A DNA stretch of 64,000 nucleotides from Catonia carolina (lineage: Eukaryota; Arthropoda; Insecta; Hemiptera; Achilidae), in NCBI GenBank assembly GCA_035578175.1, contig JAQMRL010000008.1, positions 60,568,541 through 60,632,540 on the forward strand, in the 5' to 3' direction. Position 1 is the first letter of the stretch; each line of letters begins with the position of its first letter. Made by a program: the position numbers and the translations under genes. This document shows positions 32,622 through 44,299 of the stretch, in pieces. A model generated the notes under the pieces. That model made no database searches and was not told the DNA's origin. It saw only the letters and a program-made list of their open reading frames with translations.

Positions 32622-32990
32622 TAACCGGCAGGTGGAGTGTTAAATTATTTGCACTCGATTTGCTAGTTCCAGGGCTACAAAAAATAGTTCTGTTTCTTAT
32701 CACATGGTCAGCCAATTATATGATTGAACTATTTAAGAACAGAAGAGGTAGAGGTGTAAAGGACACTAGTCGGAGTTTTCTCCTCTGAAAGTAATGAATT
32801 TCTTTATACAGCCAGACCCTGTGGTGAATGAAGTGAAGGTGTCATTTGCAGGGTGGAAAGTGGGTGCTTTTCGGAGGGCCTGGCATGCTGATAAGCATAG
32901 GCTACTTTTCCACTCAGTGAGGAAAGCAAGGATAGTAAACCACCTCACTATCATAGGATTCTTTTGTACTCAGTGAGGAAGGTGAAATCT
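32622..32990 (+). repeat. Dispersed repeat E, copy 5, fused to mariner
   Basis: Typical E up to CACTCAGTGAGGAA, with an internal duplication of the CACTCAGTGAGGAA region. It joins directly to a mariner 3' end at about 32990. Confidence 0.7.
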
Positions 32991-33224
32991 GCATTAAAAG
33001 GGACAAAATTTGAGTCTGTGGAAGCTGTAAAAGAGAAAGCGGGACGTGTCCTGAAGGAGCTGACAGAAGATGAGTTCCAGCACTGTTTCCAACAATGGAA
33101 AATTCGCGTTGTAGGGATAGAGAAGGAGTGTATATTGAAGGTGACAATAAGTGATTATTTATAAAATTAAAATTAAATCTTTTACAACGTCAGTCTCGTT
33201 ATTTAATAGCTACACCTCATATAG
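32986..33224 (+). pseudogene. Mariner transposase 3' end fragment with right TIR
   Basis: GTGAAATCTGCATTAAAAGG through the C-terminal codons (KSALKGTKFESVEAVKEKAG, RVLKELTEDEFQHC) to the terminal AATAGCTACACCTCATA. It is the same family as the 27.8-kb element. The 5' part is lost by fusion with repeat E. Confidence 0.8.
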
Positions 33225-33429
33225 TACAAAATTCTTAGTTATGTAATGTCATGCTAAGATTTTAGAAAAAAACAGTTCATATAAAAAAATTCTTGTTCTA
33301 TTAATTTCTTCTAAATTCAGGCAATTAAAACATGACTGATATACGATTGAAAGAGAGAACTTATTAGTTAAAAAATGTTAAGTTTATCTAACACTTATCT
33401 TGACATTCTTTCAAGATGATCAGTCCAAA

Positions 33430-33640
33430 TCCAGCGGTACTCCATAATTGTCTCCTTAAGTGAAAAACATCAAACTCTCACTGTATATCCTCATCTTTTA
33501 ACCAATCCTGTCTACTACAGCCAAGCCTCACTGTATTATTTCAGTGTTGGGATGGCCACTGTCTTATAGAACTTCATTAATGTGCCAGTCCGAGCCCTTC
33601 CCTTCAAATTTTGATGTATTTTACCACAAACTGGTGAGAC
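33430..33640 (-). pseudogene. LINE reverse-transcriptase C-terminal fragment
   Basis: Minus-strand reading gives MKFYKTVAIPTLK, a stop, then later YRWIWTDHLES. This resembles the KFYK.M..PTLLYGSE.W...W..H+.R region of RTE-like LINEs, with several stops. A similar but better fragment is at 56.76-57.13 kb. Confidence 0.45.
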
Positions 33641-35944
33641 TTATTCAGGATCTAACTCTTTAAGAGTGCCTTTTACCTCCATGGGAGTAGTTTATTTTAA
33701 TAACAACTATCTAATGATAAATAAAACATTTTGATGTCAAAACAGGCTGATGGCCAATGCTGTGAAGAGAAAAAGAAGAAATGATAGTATTGTTTAAAGG
33801 TTTACTAAAAAAATTAGTTTTGTTTGCTGTGCTATTAGTTTATAATTGTATTAATTATATTAAACACTCTTTATTTAAGAAGTTCAAAATCTTATATACT
33901 GTTCAATAGTTTGTTGGTACCATAAAGTTACGGTATTAAGGAAAACAGATAATCTAATACAACTATGGTAAAATGTAATAATAAAAATATAAAAGAGTCT
34001 TTTTTTTAATTAAAAACCCTTTAATTTAAACTTTAAGAAGTTTCTTGAATGGCTACTGCTGTTGCAGCATTGTATCGCATTCCAACCAGCATTAGATCTG
34101 CTAATTCTTACTAGATTTAATTCCTCATTCAAAGAAAAGAACAAATGAAAAAGTTCTTAAAAATCCTATCCTACTTCTTTCTCACCCTTCTCTCCCAATA
34201 GCCCCCTTTTTTGTATCTCTTTCAGCCTCTCAACTCTACTTTCTGTTAACAGCTGAGAAAATCTTTTTACAGCGAATAACATTCTTAAAGATCTTCCAAG
34301 TTTTTAATATAACATTCTTTTATTCTTAATAAATAATACCACCTTCAAAGCTTTACTTAGTTTACACCTACATAAATATTACAATGAAAAATTAAGTTTT
34401 TAATTTAATAAAAACTTTTTTACTTCTCTTCGTTACCAACCAAGAAAAGGAAAATATAATACATATTTTTATATTTAAAAAATCATAGAGTTGTGGTTAA
34501 AAAGTATTTTTTCATAATGTCTTATAAATTCTTTTGTTAAACTGAATTGTTAGTACGCGTTTTACTTTTCTTTGCTATTTTCATCTGTAATTGCTCGTTA
34601 AAAATTATTTAATTTCAATTTAATAATACTGTTATTTTGTTTTCTTTTTACATTTTTCAATGGATATTCTTTTATAGTTTTTACTTTCTCATAAATTATC
34701 ATACCAAAAATTTTTTTAGTAATCTAATTTTTATTATCCTTTGACAAAAATAAAATGTTTTGAATTCTATTTGTCGGTTCATCTAATTGGGCACTTAGGG
34801 TGTTCTCCCACCAGTGATACTTGACTGCGGCACAACTTCAACTCGTAACCAGTAAAAACAGTAAAAAATTATACATTCATTTTAACTCAAGATTAATTAA
34901 TCACACGAATCCAGAATAAGAACATTGTCAAAACAACACCTACCACAAAATCCGCAAAGAAGAGTAAAGAGAATCTAGAATAGAGGTATCTTGTAAAACA
35001 CAGATAAAGGCTTGTTAGCGTGTGACTTTCAATCAAGGCAAAAACAGGCCATTATACATTTGTATTTATATAAATATTCCTGGTTGTACTAATTTACAGT
35101 AGCAGTTACCTTTGAATGGACAAAAAAAATTATAGATAATTTGGTGAAAAGATATACACAGGAATTGTGCAACATATGAATTTTACATTAGTTTAAATAC
35201 AACAAAGTTTTTCAATTACGTATTTATTTCACATGGTTAACCTACTTTCAAAATACAATAGTGAGTTATAATATAAAATAGACAGATTTCAAGTTAAAAC
35301 TTATACAAGGGATCAATAAAGTATAATATCAATCATATTACTGTGTTTCAAAACTAATACTTACGTTTACTTGAGAAAAAATATCAAAGTTATATCCGCT
35401 AAAGATTGCAGATTGTGTAAAAATATGTGGAAAGAATAAAAAGCTGAACTAAGAAGTAGAAAATAACAAGAAAGTTGGTCAGTCACAGTTATTAGAAGGG
35501 GGCGGGAAATGATGAAAAAACTTGAGAGGGTGATTCTACGGTGCAACTGTATAAGGATTATTGCGTTGATCTCATCAGAAATTCCAGTAGAGAATGTGCA
35601 GGGTAATGTAAGGCTGTGAATACAAACTATGATATCCTCAAGGGACGTCATGGATTACCAGGATCAACTCTCAACTCGTCTTAACAGAAGTCCTTCTTTT
35701 TTTTCTTCCTCCTCTTCCTCCTGTGTGTGCCTCTCTCTCTCTCTCTCTCACCTTCTTTCTGACACAAATACCAATATTTGTTATATCACCTACAAGTGTA
35801 TTACTTTTCTTTTGGGTATAATTCTATACCTACTGTATTTTTAAGCAAAATCTTTATAAACAGATAATTTAATTGTGGATTTTATTTAGAGTCATTCTAA
35901 TTTCTTTTTAGTCCCTTAACAAACTTATACTTATCCGCATTTAT
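33641..35944. other. Long AT-rich stretch without a supported gene
   Basis: Only a pyrimidine-rich patch with a CT microsatellite (35730-35749) stands out. Open frames here are short or low-complexity. Confidence 0.55.
35730..35749. repeat. (CT)n microsatellite
   Basis: About nine uninterrupted CT units after a TTCCTCC-rich tract. Confidence 0.9.
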
Positions 35945-36112
35945 ACTTGTGCACTAAACTACTAGTTCTAGGGCTAAAAAAAATAGTTCTATTTATTATC
36001 ATAAGGTCAGCCAATTATATGACTAAAACATAAAAAAACAAAAGAGGTAGAGGAGTGAAAGACACTAATCAGAGTTATCTCCTAAGAGAGTAATGAATTT
36101 CATTATACAGTG
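35945..36112 (+). repeat. Dispersed repeat E, copy 6 (5' part only)
   Basis: Runs from the CTAGTTCTAGGGCTAAAAAA region through AAAAGAGGTAGAGGAGTGAA to AATTTCATTATACAG, then stops. Confidence 0.7.
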
Positions 36113-36263
36113 CACCACCTAAAATTTTTACCGGTGAGCAAATACTTTAATACAGATGATAATAAAAATATTGGGCACCAGCTCTAGCAGTAGAGCATGA
36201 GAAAACTAATTTTAAAAATAAAACTATGCTTCTTCGCATTAAACTAAAAAACCTTTAATGCAT

Positions 36264-38278
36264 TTTTTTTTCTTTTTTTTTGGTTTAACGTGGGACTGTT
36301 CTGCAATTACTGCTAATGCAGATGGTGAAGGATGAAATGATTTTTTGTAACATATGTAACATCTGATTAGCAGATTGTTACTGTTTTATTAGGTTTTGTC
36401 TGCGTTTTTCGTCGTTGTAGTTTTCCTTTTCTGCTTTGCCGGTAATGCTTTTCTACTTGCCGTGAGGTGGCGCGCTCTGTTGTTTTTCTTAGGTACTGTT
36501 TCTGTCCCTCTCGTTGCGCTGCAACGATGTATCCTGTCTGTGTCTTGTCCAGCGTTGTTTAATGTAACGTTTGATTTCTAATGTAAATTCTTTACGTAAT
36601 ATTTGAGTATTTTAATACTTTTTTAGGAAAAGTATGTTCTTCTGCCCATTGATATGGTAAGCAAATTCTTTATTAGCATTCCGGAAGCTGAGAATATTAT
36701 TACGAGTTATTATTATTTTTGTAAAACTAAGCTATGTTCAGTTTAGGCCTATTCCTAACTGCAAGTTAACTGTTGTATTAAAATTTAAGCAATTTAATTG
36801 CACTACTTTTGTAAAAATGTTATATTTTCTGTATGAGAAATTGTTTTTTTTATAAAATGATTAGTTAATTGTATTTCGTCTAGTGGTTTTAAAGTTTATT
36901 ATTGTATTTTTTTTTTAAAAAAAACTCGTAATTATGTTCTGGTTTTCCTTATATTGCATAACCTAATTTTTCTACTCTACTGGTAATGTGTAATGGTGCT
37001 GTAGTAAAATCTTTTATAAATTATTGACACTCGTTCGATCTTTCTGCAGGGCTCAAGTATACGATTCAAGCGTACGATTCAAGTGTACGTTACAAATGCA
37101 CGATTTAGGTGCATGATTTTGGGGTACCGGTGTCGATGCAACATGTTCTGATCAATGTAATACAGCAAGTTAAAAATCTCCAATGGCTACTACCTTCATC
37201 TTACCGATTATTATTTGGGTATTCGATTCCCGTATTTGATCTTTATCATCCAACAACATTCAACGTCTTGATGGGGGTTTTCTGCTGGATTTCGAAAAGT
37301 CAGGAACTTTTGATGCTGTTTTATCTACCACCTCGTGAATAAGATTACTAGGATTCGTGAGTGTTTCGCAGCATATGTGTTGTTAAAATGAGGTATGTGA
37401 TTATGTTTTTATATTTGGTGAAATCCTCAGTCTCGGTCAACTGTGATTCGGCGAAACCGATTTATTATATCTTACACAAAAATTCTATTCGTAATCTTTT
37501 GTAATTCACAAGTATCGGACAAGAAAATCTCTGTTAAGACATTACCTAATAAATATTCATTTTCATGTCTTTTCATAATCAGTAACTACAAGCTGAAATG
37601 TAAAATAATTAAAATATATTTTCTTGCGCCACCAAATGTAACTTAAAATTTATTTTTTTAAAATTTTTTTTTTAAATTTTTTTATATAACTAGCTAAGTT
37701 CTAGTTTTCTTAAATAGTTCTTGGAATTTAAATAATTTTAAATTTTTTTGCTTAATTTAAAATCATTATGATAGTAATGAGGAACCTAACCTTTTGATTA
37801 ATATTTATGTTGTAATTGATGAAAACTAAACAAAATAGTTATTAAATCTATAGTAAACTTATTTAAATATGTATATTTATGTTGGCCAACAAAACAAAAT
37901 GCTATTATTAGTTTTTTAGCATTATATTACAAAATCTATAATTTTTGAATTATCCACTTAGTGAACATTTAGTATTTTGCGTTTGTTCAATCTACACCGA
38001 TTTATAATTTGTTTTTTAAGTATTTAATACTTAATATCTTATATGCTAGTCTTGTTCTGTTATAAATTAAATATTTTTTTGCAACCTATTGTGAATGATT
38101 TTATTTTACTCATGCAACGATCCCTGTTTTGTTTAGCGCTTCCTAACAATTTTTTTTAATATTTGTTTACACCCCATCCGATCTGTTGCTTGTGTTTTTT
38201 TTGGCCGTGGGTGTTCACGGTGGCGACAGGGGTGTTTACACATATGAAAATATCCCGTGCCTGAATGGGATTCGAGCC
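36264..38278 (-). repeat. SINE A (minus strand) split by an L-family LTR
   Basis: The poly-T and body (CTGCTAATGCAG) are at 36264-36354. The continuation ATATCCCGTGCCTGAATGGG with B box is at 38241-38278. The 4-bp CATA at the break is duplicated (36351-36354 and 38241-38244), proving that 36355-38240 inserted into a pre-existing SINE. Confidence 0.85.
36355..38240 (+). mobile_element. L-family LTR-like element, copy L1 (1886 bp), TSD CATA
   Basis: Starts TGTAACATCTG and ends GGGGTGTTTACA, with perfect 4-bp TSD CATA. A 5' hairpin (GTAACATCTG / CAGATTGTTAC) and a 3' hairpin (ACACCCC / GGGGTGT plus CTGTTGC / GCGACAG) lie at the ends. It contains a conserved donor (ATG-GTAAGC at 36657) and acceptor (TTTCTGCAG ending 37049). 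No reverse transcriptase or other protein is recognised. Short open frames inside are not conserved between copies. A solo LTR of a long-LTR retrotransposon is the best reading. Confidence 0.75.
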
Positions 38279-38964
38279 GGCATATTAATATATTTAATAT
38301 AATATTGATATTTAATGTATCAGTTATTGACAAAGTATTCCTTAAACTACTACTAACTTATTTTAAATATAGACAACCTTTTTCTCTTGCGACTTTAATT
38401 AAAAACCCCCTCATATACCGTATACAAAATTAAATATTTTAATTACCTCTTAACTTAATATTTCTCCTCTTTCTTCTTCTCCTCCTCGTCTTCCTAGTCA
38501 CCTCTTCAAATAATTACTATCTCCTGCTTCTTACACAACTGTTCCAAGCTGAATTCCAAATGGAACTGATTTCAGTCTCTGATATCTGAAATCAGGACAC
38601 CTCTGGTAGACAAGCCTCCCTCTACCACTACACGTTCAACCAACCTGGAGGACCAACGGAAGGAGAACCATCCCAATGATTGGCTGTAAGTTGGTAGGTG
38701 GAAGAGAGGCCCAAAAACACAGAGGGGAAATACGCCTTATGAATACTACCCGTATCAAATATTGACAGTTGGCTATATTTACAACTTTATGTCTAACTAC
38801 TATGCTAATGTACCTACTTCAACAATACAACAAAAGTAACAATAGGGTAACAATGTAACAATAGGGGGTTTTCCCACACACCAGTTGATGGGTTTTACCT
38901 TATTTCTGGAAGTTTCAGTAATTAGGAATTACCATAACTTCCATTGTTTATACTTTAACGGTAA
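38279..38964. other. AT-rich then mixed stretch, no supported gene
   Basis: Contains a pyrimidine-rich tract (38461-38510) and a small hairpin at about 38568-38598 (CTGATTTCAG / CTGAAATCAG). Confidence 0.45.
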
Positions 38965-39168
38965 AACAGTCAGACCCTGTTGTGAATGAAGTGAAGTGTT
39001 ATTTGCAGAATGGAAAGTAGATGCTTTTCAGACGGCCCAGCATGCTGATACGATACTTTTCCACTCAGTGAGGAAGGAGCAGTAAACCACCTAACTGCTC
39101 TTTTTACTTAGTAAAGCCTCTAGAGGTTTAAACCAGCCTTTCAGCTGACGACCTAAACTACAACTCAT
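38965..39168 (+). repeat. Dispersed repeat E, copy 7 (3' part)
   Basis: CAGACCCTGTTGTGAATGAA through ACTTAGTAAAGCCTCTAGAG to the TTTAAACCAGCCTTTCAGCT end. Confidence 0.7.
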
Positions 39169-40089
39169 CAAGAAAGAATCAAATTTTTTTGCTAACATCT
39201 GGGTTATAAGTGTTGGGGTACTGTGTTCTTAATACAAACATTTTGTAATGGTACACGGAATATTAATAAGTATCGATAGAATAAAGTGACAATAAACATT
39301 AATTTATGATAATAGAAATATAAATTAAATTAAAATTAGCTTGCGAACGCAGAGATTATAATAAAATGTTAAATATCATAAAGGGTAATATAAATTTTCT
39401 TTACAAAGTAACATTATTGAAACTGTAGACTCAACAGAAAATTACATATTTCCTTTTTATCGCCTTAGGACTCATGGCATCTTAATAGCGTGAAAGTAAT
39501 TAAAGCGGAGATAGGGGTAAAAAAGTAGAGTGTGGAGAAGAAGACCGAGAAGAAAATAAAGATAGAGATACCGAATGACAAGGATAGAACGAAAATAGCA
39601 GTGACGCATTGTAAGCAGCTCTCCTTTCTTCCGTGACAAAACAGAATAAAGGATGGGAAGTTAGAATGGAGACAGTTTCTTTCCAAACAGACGAAGACAG
39701 AACGATAATATACAGAAAAGAGATACGAAAACAGATGAAATAGAAAAGAATGAAGATATAATGCTGTCGCAAAAATACTCTGGCTATAAAACTGACAAAA
39801 ACGTATTTCAAAAACTTAATTTTCTACTTGTTTTAGAAAGGGGAACAAAATAATATTATTTTACTTCTGTATCTCTTACCTTTTAGTTGATCTTCCAAAA
39901 TCACTTATAGTCCTAGTTCGTGTAAGAAAAACGGCTCTTTTTTTATCAAAATAGTCTTTTCAAAGCATCACAACTCAAATTTTAGAGTCGTTGGTTCGCT
40001 ATGGTTGAAACTATTGATGTTCCGTAATTGACATTTTCCACCCAGACCTGTAAAAATCATTTAGGGTTTCAATAACTGCAATACAGTTT
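39169..40089. other. Unannotated stretch
   Basis: A purine-rich (GA-rich) strand runs at about 39480-39760. It creates long minus-strand open frames rich in F/S/L (39465-39811) that look compositional, not coding. Confidence 0.5.
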
Positions 40090-41102
40090 TAGTTGCAGGG
40101 CTAAAAAAATACAGTAGAACTTTTGTAACTCGAATACTCAAAGGATGGGGAAAACAATTCGAGTTACAGAAATTTCGATGGAAAAATAAAAACAAAGCAT
40201 TTATTAAAAAAACTAAAAACAGAACATTCCACATAGGCTAATACAGTACCCTACAAGATGTTAAATATGCAGGCCTACTGCACATGCGTAATTTCGTAAT
40301 ACAGTACTGTACGTTGCATTTAGCTTAGCTATTGGCTGCAGTGTTAAGTACTGTACATTTTGTATACAGTACACAAAAATTACACAGTACATGTTGAATA
40401 CGGTACAATGTACCGACAGACTATGGTTCTATTGTTCTTTGATCGATCAAAGATTCATTGATTCAAAGAAATTCATTGTTTTGGGTTACGCCTGTTAGGC
40501 TTATACAAAGGCAACCAGATGACTTTAAAGGTTTGTTCCCTTTTATGGTCTAAAATATCTTCTTATAATGAAAGAAGCAGCACTACACCTACATTTTTCA
40601 AAAGACCAAAACCGCTATTTTGAGAGCTATCTACAAATTTTGTCAAAAGAAACGAAAAAATAAGTTCGACTTGGAGAAATGGTGGAATTCAAGTTATAGA
40701 TGACTTTTTACATGGTAAATGCATGGGAAGGTTAAAGGGAACTAAAACTCAATTCGAGTTATAGAAGTTCGACTGTAGTTCTGTTTCTTATCACATGGTC
40801 AGCCAATTAAATGACTGAATCATTTAAGAAAAGAAGAGGTAGAGGTGTAAAAGACACTAATCAAAGTTATCTCCTCTGAAAGTAATGAATTTCATTGTAC
40901 AGCCAGATCTTGTGGTGAATGAAGTGAAGTTGTCATTTGCAGGGTGGAAAATAGATGCTTTTCAGAGGGCCCGGCATGCTGATTAGCATACTTTTTCACT
41001 CAGTCAGGAAGGCAAGGGTAAACCACCTTACTCCTCGTTTTACTTAGTAAAACATCTACAGGTTCAAACCAGCCTTTCAGATGATGATCTAAACAACTCA
41101 AT
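40090..41102 (+). repeat. Dispersed repeat E, copy 8, split by a pogo-like MITE
   Basis: The left part ends at GCAGGGCTAAAAAAATA (40111); the right part resumes at 40778 (GTTCTGTTTCTTATCACATG) and continues to about 41102. Removing 40112-40775 plus one TA restores the arrangement of the other E copies. Confidence 0.8.
40112..40775. mobile_element. Pogo-like MITE (664 bp) inserted in repeat E
   Basis: TIRs CAGTAGAACTTTTGTAACTC at the left and (complement of right) CAGTCGAACTTCTATAACTC, with TA duplicated (40110-40111 and 40776-40777). There is no ORF for a transposase. TIRs beginning CAGT.GAAC and a TA TSD fit the pogo/Tigger group. Confidence 0.8.
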
Positions 41103-42014
41103 ACAGTTAATGGGGAGACTGTACTTTGTATCCTGCCATTGTTAAATTTACTATTTTTAGGTACATTTTTCATAGGATTGGTAATAGATAGGGAACTGAA
41201 ACTTGTAGTTGTCGGGTTTTTCTGGCTACTGACATTTTATCAATTTAATCTGTCGGACCATAAAATTTAATAAATAACGAATAACAAAAAACTTTTACCA
41301 ATTTTTTTCTACGATTTTTGCATATTACTTATTTTTGGAGCATTTCAGGAAGTCGTAAAAATGTCGGTATATGAGCGTTCAAGATGAATAATAGGTACCA
41401 ATTTCAGCCTGGTAGGTTAAATGGTTTCTGAGAAAAATTTACCTAAGTGTTAAAAATCTAAATACACGGGAAAAGGCAAAAAACTAAAAAGGCACAAATC
41501 AAAAACAAAATGTACACAGACAAGTAATTTTCACATCAACAGTTGGTTAGAAAGTTGAACCAACAGCTGAGAATAATAAAAACAGGATGCAGATATTTAA
41601 AAAAAAAACCGAAAGTTTCCTTTGCATCAAAACGAGCAGTATAAAATTATGAAAAATATTTGTTCTTGGTGACATGATAATTTTTCTGGGTAAACCTGAT
41701 AAAAGCTTAATGTTTTTTATTAAATATTTATTTTTGATGAATTTAATGTTTTTCTGGTAGATCTAGGTCTAAACTATTAAAAAGCATAAAAAATCTAAAT
41801 TTTCAGTCAAAACTGTCCAACAGTCTTCCCTTAAATAATAATAATACAGTCTACAAAAACAGTCTACAAAAAATAATAATAAAACAAAATCTGGACATGT
41901 GGGACGGATGAACGAGATTGTCTAATCAAATCCTAAAGTACTTTCAAATGTATCACGAGGAACGTGATATGTTCAGCAGACGCCATGTCTGCTGAAATTC
42001 TTGGGGAGGCTGTT
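41103..42014. other. Unannotated AT-rich stretch
   Basis: No supported gene. A small inverted repeat lies at about 41970-41995 (TTCAGCAGAC / GTCTGCTGAA). Confidence 0.5.
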
Positions 42015-42850
42015 TTTTCGTAAAACAATTGTTTTTTTAAGACTGCGGCTTTAATATGCATTTTAGCGCAAAAATGTATGTAATAAAAGTTGTAGAGAAT
42101 TTAAAATCCTACAACTTTGTTTCAAACTTTTTTTTTGTATAACGGTTAGTTTAGCGGTAATTAATGATTTTCTGTTTTTTTTTCATGAAAATCTGTAAAA
42201 CCAAATCGATTTTTTTAAGATTTCAGCCATAGTATGCATTTTACGACAAAAGTGTAAAGAATCAAATTTATAGTAAATTAAAAGATCTGCAACTTATGTT
42301 TTTTTTATCCCTAATGTGTGTACGTTGCAATCTGTTCAATTCAGAACAATAAGCAACCCAATGACCCAATAAAATGAGGATGATGTGTATGACATTTAAA
42401 TGAGGTGTAGTCCTGTACAGACCCAGGCCGACCATTCCTAGGAGAGTATGGTTAATCGAACCCCAACCGTCAAAGTACAACGGTAACCACTGTCTAGTAC
42501 TCAAATCCGAAAAAAATGAAACTACCTTTACTAGGATTTGAACCAGGAACCTTCGTCTCCAAAAATCAGCTGTTAAACAGCTGACTCGAGGCGACGACTT
42601 TACCTCTAGACCAACCCGGTGGGTACAACTTATGTTTGAGCATTTTTTTCTACAGAGCCTAGTTTAGCGTGAAAGAGAGATTTTCCGTATTTTAAGCCAA
42701 ACTGAGGTTGATTTTTATTTTGCATTATTCACTCATAATTAAAATAAAGTTTTTTTGAGGTTTTTTGTTTATTTCTAATGTTAGGTTATATTGTTAATTA
42801 ATTATTTGCATTGGCAAGAGAAAGTTGTGTGAGTGTTTCACACCTGATTT
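42015..42850 (+). repeat. Repeat D, copy 3, interrupted by SINE C
   Basis: AATATGCATTTTAGCG, GTTGTAGAGAATTTAAA, AGCCTAGTTTAGCGTGAAAG and AGAGAAAGTTGTGTGAGTG match the 8.06-8.74 kb copy. After GTGAGTGTTTC it diverges, and the 74-aa ORF of the 8-kb copy is not present. Confidence 0.75.
42296..42630 (-). repeat. tRNA-derived SINE (family C), copy 2
   Basis: On the minus strand: head CCGGGTTGGTCTAGAGGTAA, B box GGTTCAAATCC, AGTAAAGGTAGTTTC, a body as at 31.6 kb, and a T-run (A-tail) at 42299-42308. It is flanked by the direct repeat CAACTTATGTTT (about 42292 and 42628), a target-primed TSD inside repeat D. Confidence 0.75.
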
Positions 42851-43804
42851 TTATTAAAATTTTGCAATTAGATTTACATATTGATTTAATTACATTGATA
42901 AATGTTAAGGAGGAAATAGAATTTACATGGTATTTTTTTAAATATAAAAATTTAAATGAGGTTGAACAGAATAAGTTGATAATATATACAGCAAGAGAGA
43001 GTCGATCATGTTGGTTCAGTTCACTATTGAACTAGAATCGAACAAGTTAAACCAAGAGAGTAGGGTGAATATATTGGGACCAGTCATGGGCAGGTCTCAT
43101 GTCAATCCAAACAAAAATTGCCTACCACCAAAATTCTACCATGTCACTTTCGGCTGCCTGTACCTGCCTATATATAACTCACTCTCAACAATACACATTG
43201 CATAATAACCTCTCTTTCTCTATCCGTCTCGCTCATTTCAAATTCTTTCTCTCTCTCTTACTCTTTAGTAATGCCTTTCAATATCACTCAACTCCAGTCC
43301 CATTTAATATTACTACATTATTTCTCATTTAAATGACGTTCCTTTTTCTATATTAAAGTTTGCGTGCCATTAAAAAAGTCTGAGAGGAAAATAACGTTAA
43401 CTTTTAGAATATTGCTTATTAAAATGAAGATCATTTAAAAAATTTTAAAGTTACTTTAAATTTGCAAAGAATTTATTTTGAGATCTTCGTGTTTTAAATC
43501 ATTTAACAATATTAGAAGTTTTAATGCATGAATTATTGTATTCATATATTTTTTATATTCTTCTGATGTAGTACATAAGATAGTAAATTTAATTCAAAAG
43601 TGTAAATTTGAGTCTACTACTTTACAATTAACAAATTCCAATTATATTGAAATTACCGTAAAATTCGGTGAAGTTAAATAAAACCATTTCACTTTGCCTA
43701 GGTATACGGTATCTTTTTTGAATCTACTAAATTGTCTGTTAATGTAGGCCCTACTAGAACAGAAGACTACTGTTTAGAGTGGGGGGGGGGGTGTATTTAT
43801 GATG
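42851..43804. other. Unannotated AT-rich stretch
   Basis: No supported gene. A homopolymer run of about ten G lies at 43781-43790. Confidence 0.5.
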
Positions 43805-43985
43805 TTTCATAGGCCTTTGATTGTGTCGGGCATGAGGGGCTTCTTTACAAACTAAAATATTTGTTACCGGATGGGTTGTACAGAGTAATAGAAAGGTACG
43901 TTCAGCAGGAATTATCTAACTTGTATCCGGTTGGAGCTGTAGTACCCCAGAGTAGTTGGTCCAGTCCTATATGCGGTTGGTACAT
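43805..43985 (+). pseudogene. Jockey-type reverse transcriptase palm fragment
   Basis: The frame reads AFDCVGHEGLLYKLKYLLPD, then GLYRVIERY, followed after an internal deletion by LSNLYPVGAVVPQSS...PICGWYM. This matches AFD.VWHEGLLYKL...LP..LY..I.SYL and, further on, L.PV.AGVPQGSVLGP.LY..Y in jockey-clade enzymes. It includes the motif A aspartate but lacks the YxDD box, and ends at TGA/TAG stops. It lies immediately before the nested Harbinger stack. Confidence 0.65.
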
Positions 43986-44239
43986 GTGATAGCCATATTG
44001 AAAGAAAATGTTTTTTGTAAACTCTCCATTCTTGTTTATAGGCGTATCTTAAGGTGCGGTTTTGTTTGAGCGATCGTCGCATGCGATTACAGCCTGCAGC
44101 CGCTGCATGCGCCACTGCCATTACTCATCAAATGGATTTGTTAAGAAGTGGTTCGGTTTATGCGTCCGACGCTAGAGAGCGCATCGACTGCTTTGGGAAC
44201 CAGTCACCTGCAGCAGTCGCATGCGTCTGGAAGTTGAAA

Positions 44240-44299
44240 ATGAGTTTTTCCAAAGTTGATGTCGGAAAACTCATTGTGTTAGCTGCAGAAAAACTATAA
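44240..44299 (+). pseudogene. MADF-like protein start, 19 codons
   Basis: MSFSKVDVGKLIVLAAEKL then TAA. PIF/Harbinger elements commonly encode a second Myb/MADF DNA-binding protein beginning with a (V/I)DVEKLI..V motif, and this short stub matches that start. The L element inserted 4 bp after the stop codon. The identical stub is in the 62.4-kb sister copy, so the truncation predates duplication. Confidence 0.4.

Noticed and set aside
35730..35749. CT, ATA, TG and GC microsatellites as regulatory elements
   Set aside because: No adjacent gene or conserved context; treated as simple repeats.
39465..39811. Minus-strand ORFs of 73 and 103 codons
   Set aside because: F/S/L-rich translation of a purine-rich strand; no motif and no consistent frame.
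43885..43900. A 13-bp match (GGTACGTTCAGCA) to the TIR of the 7.8-kb element
   Set aside because: Similarity does not extend beyond 13 bp and the sequence is within or next to a jockey fragment; likely chance.
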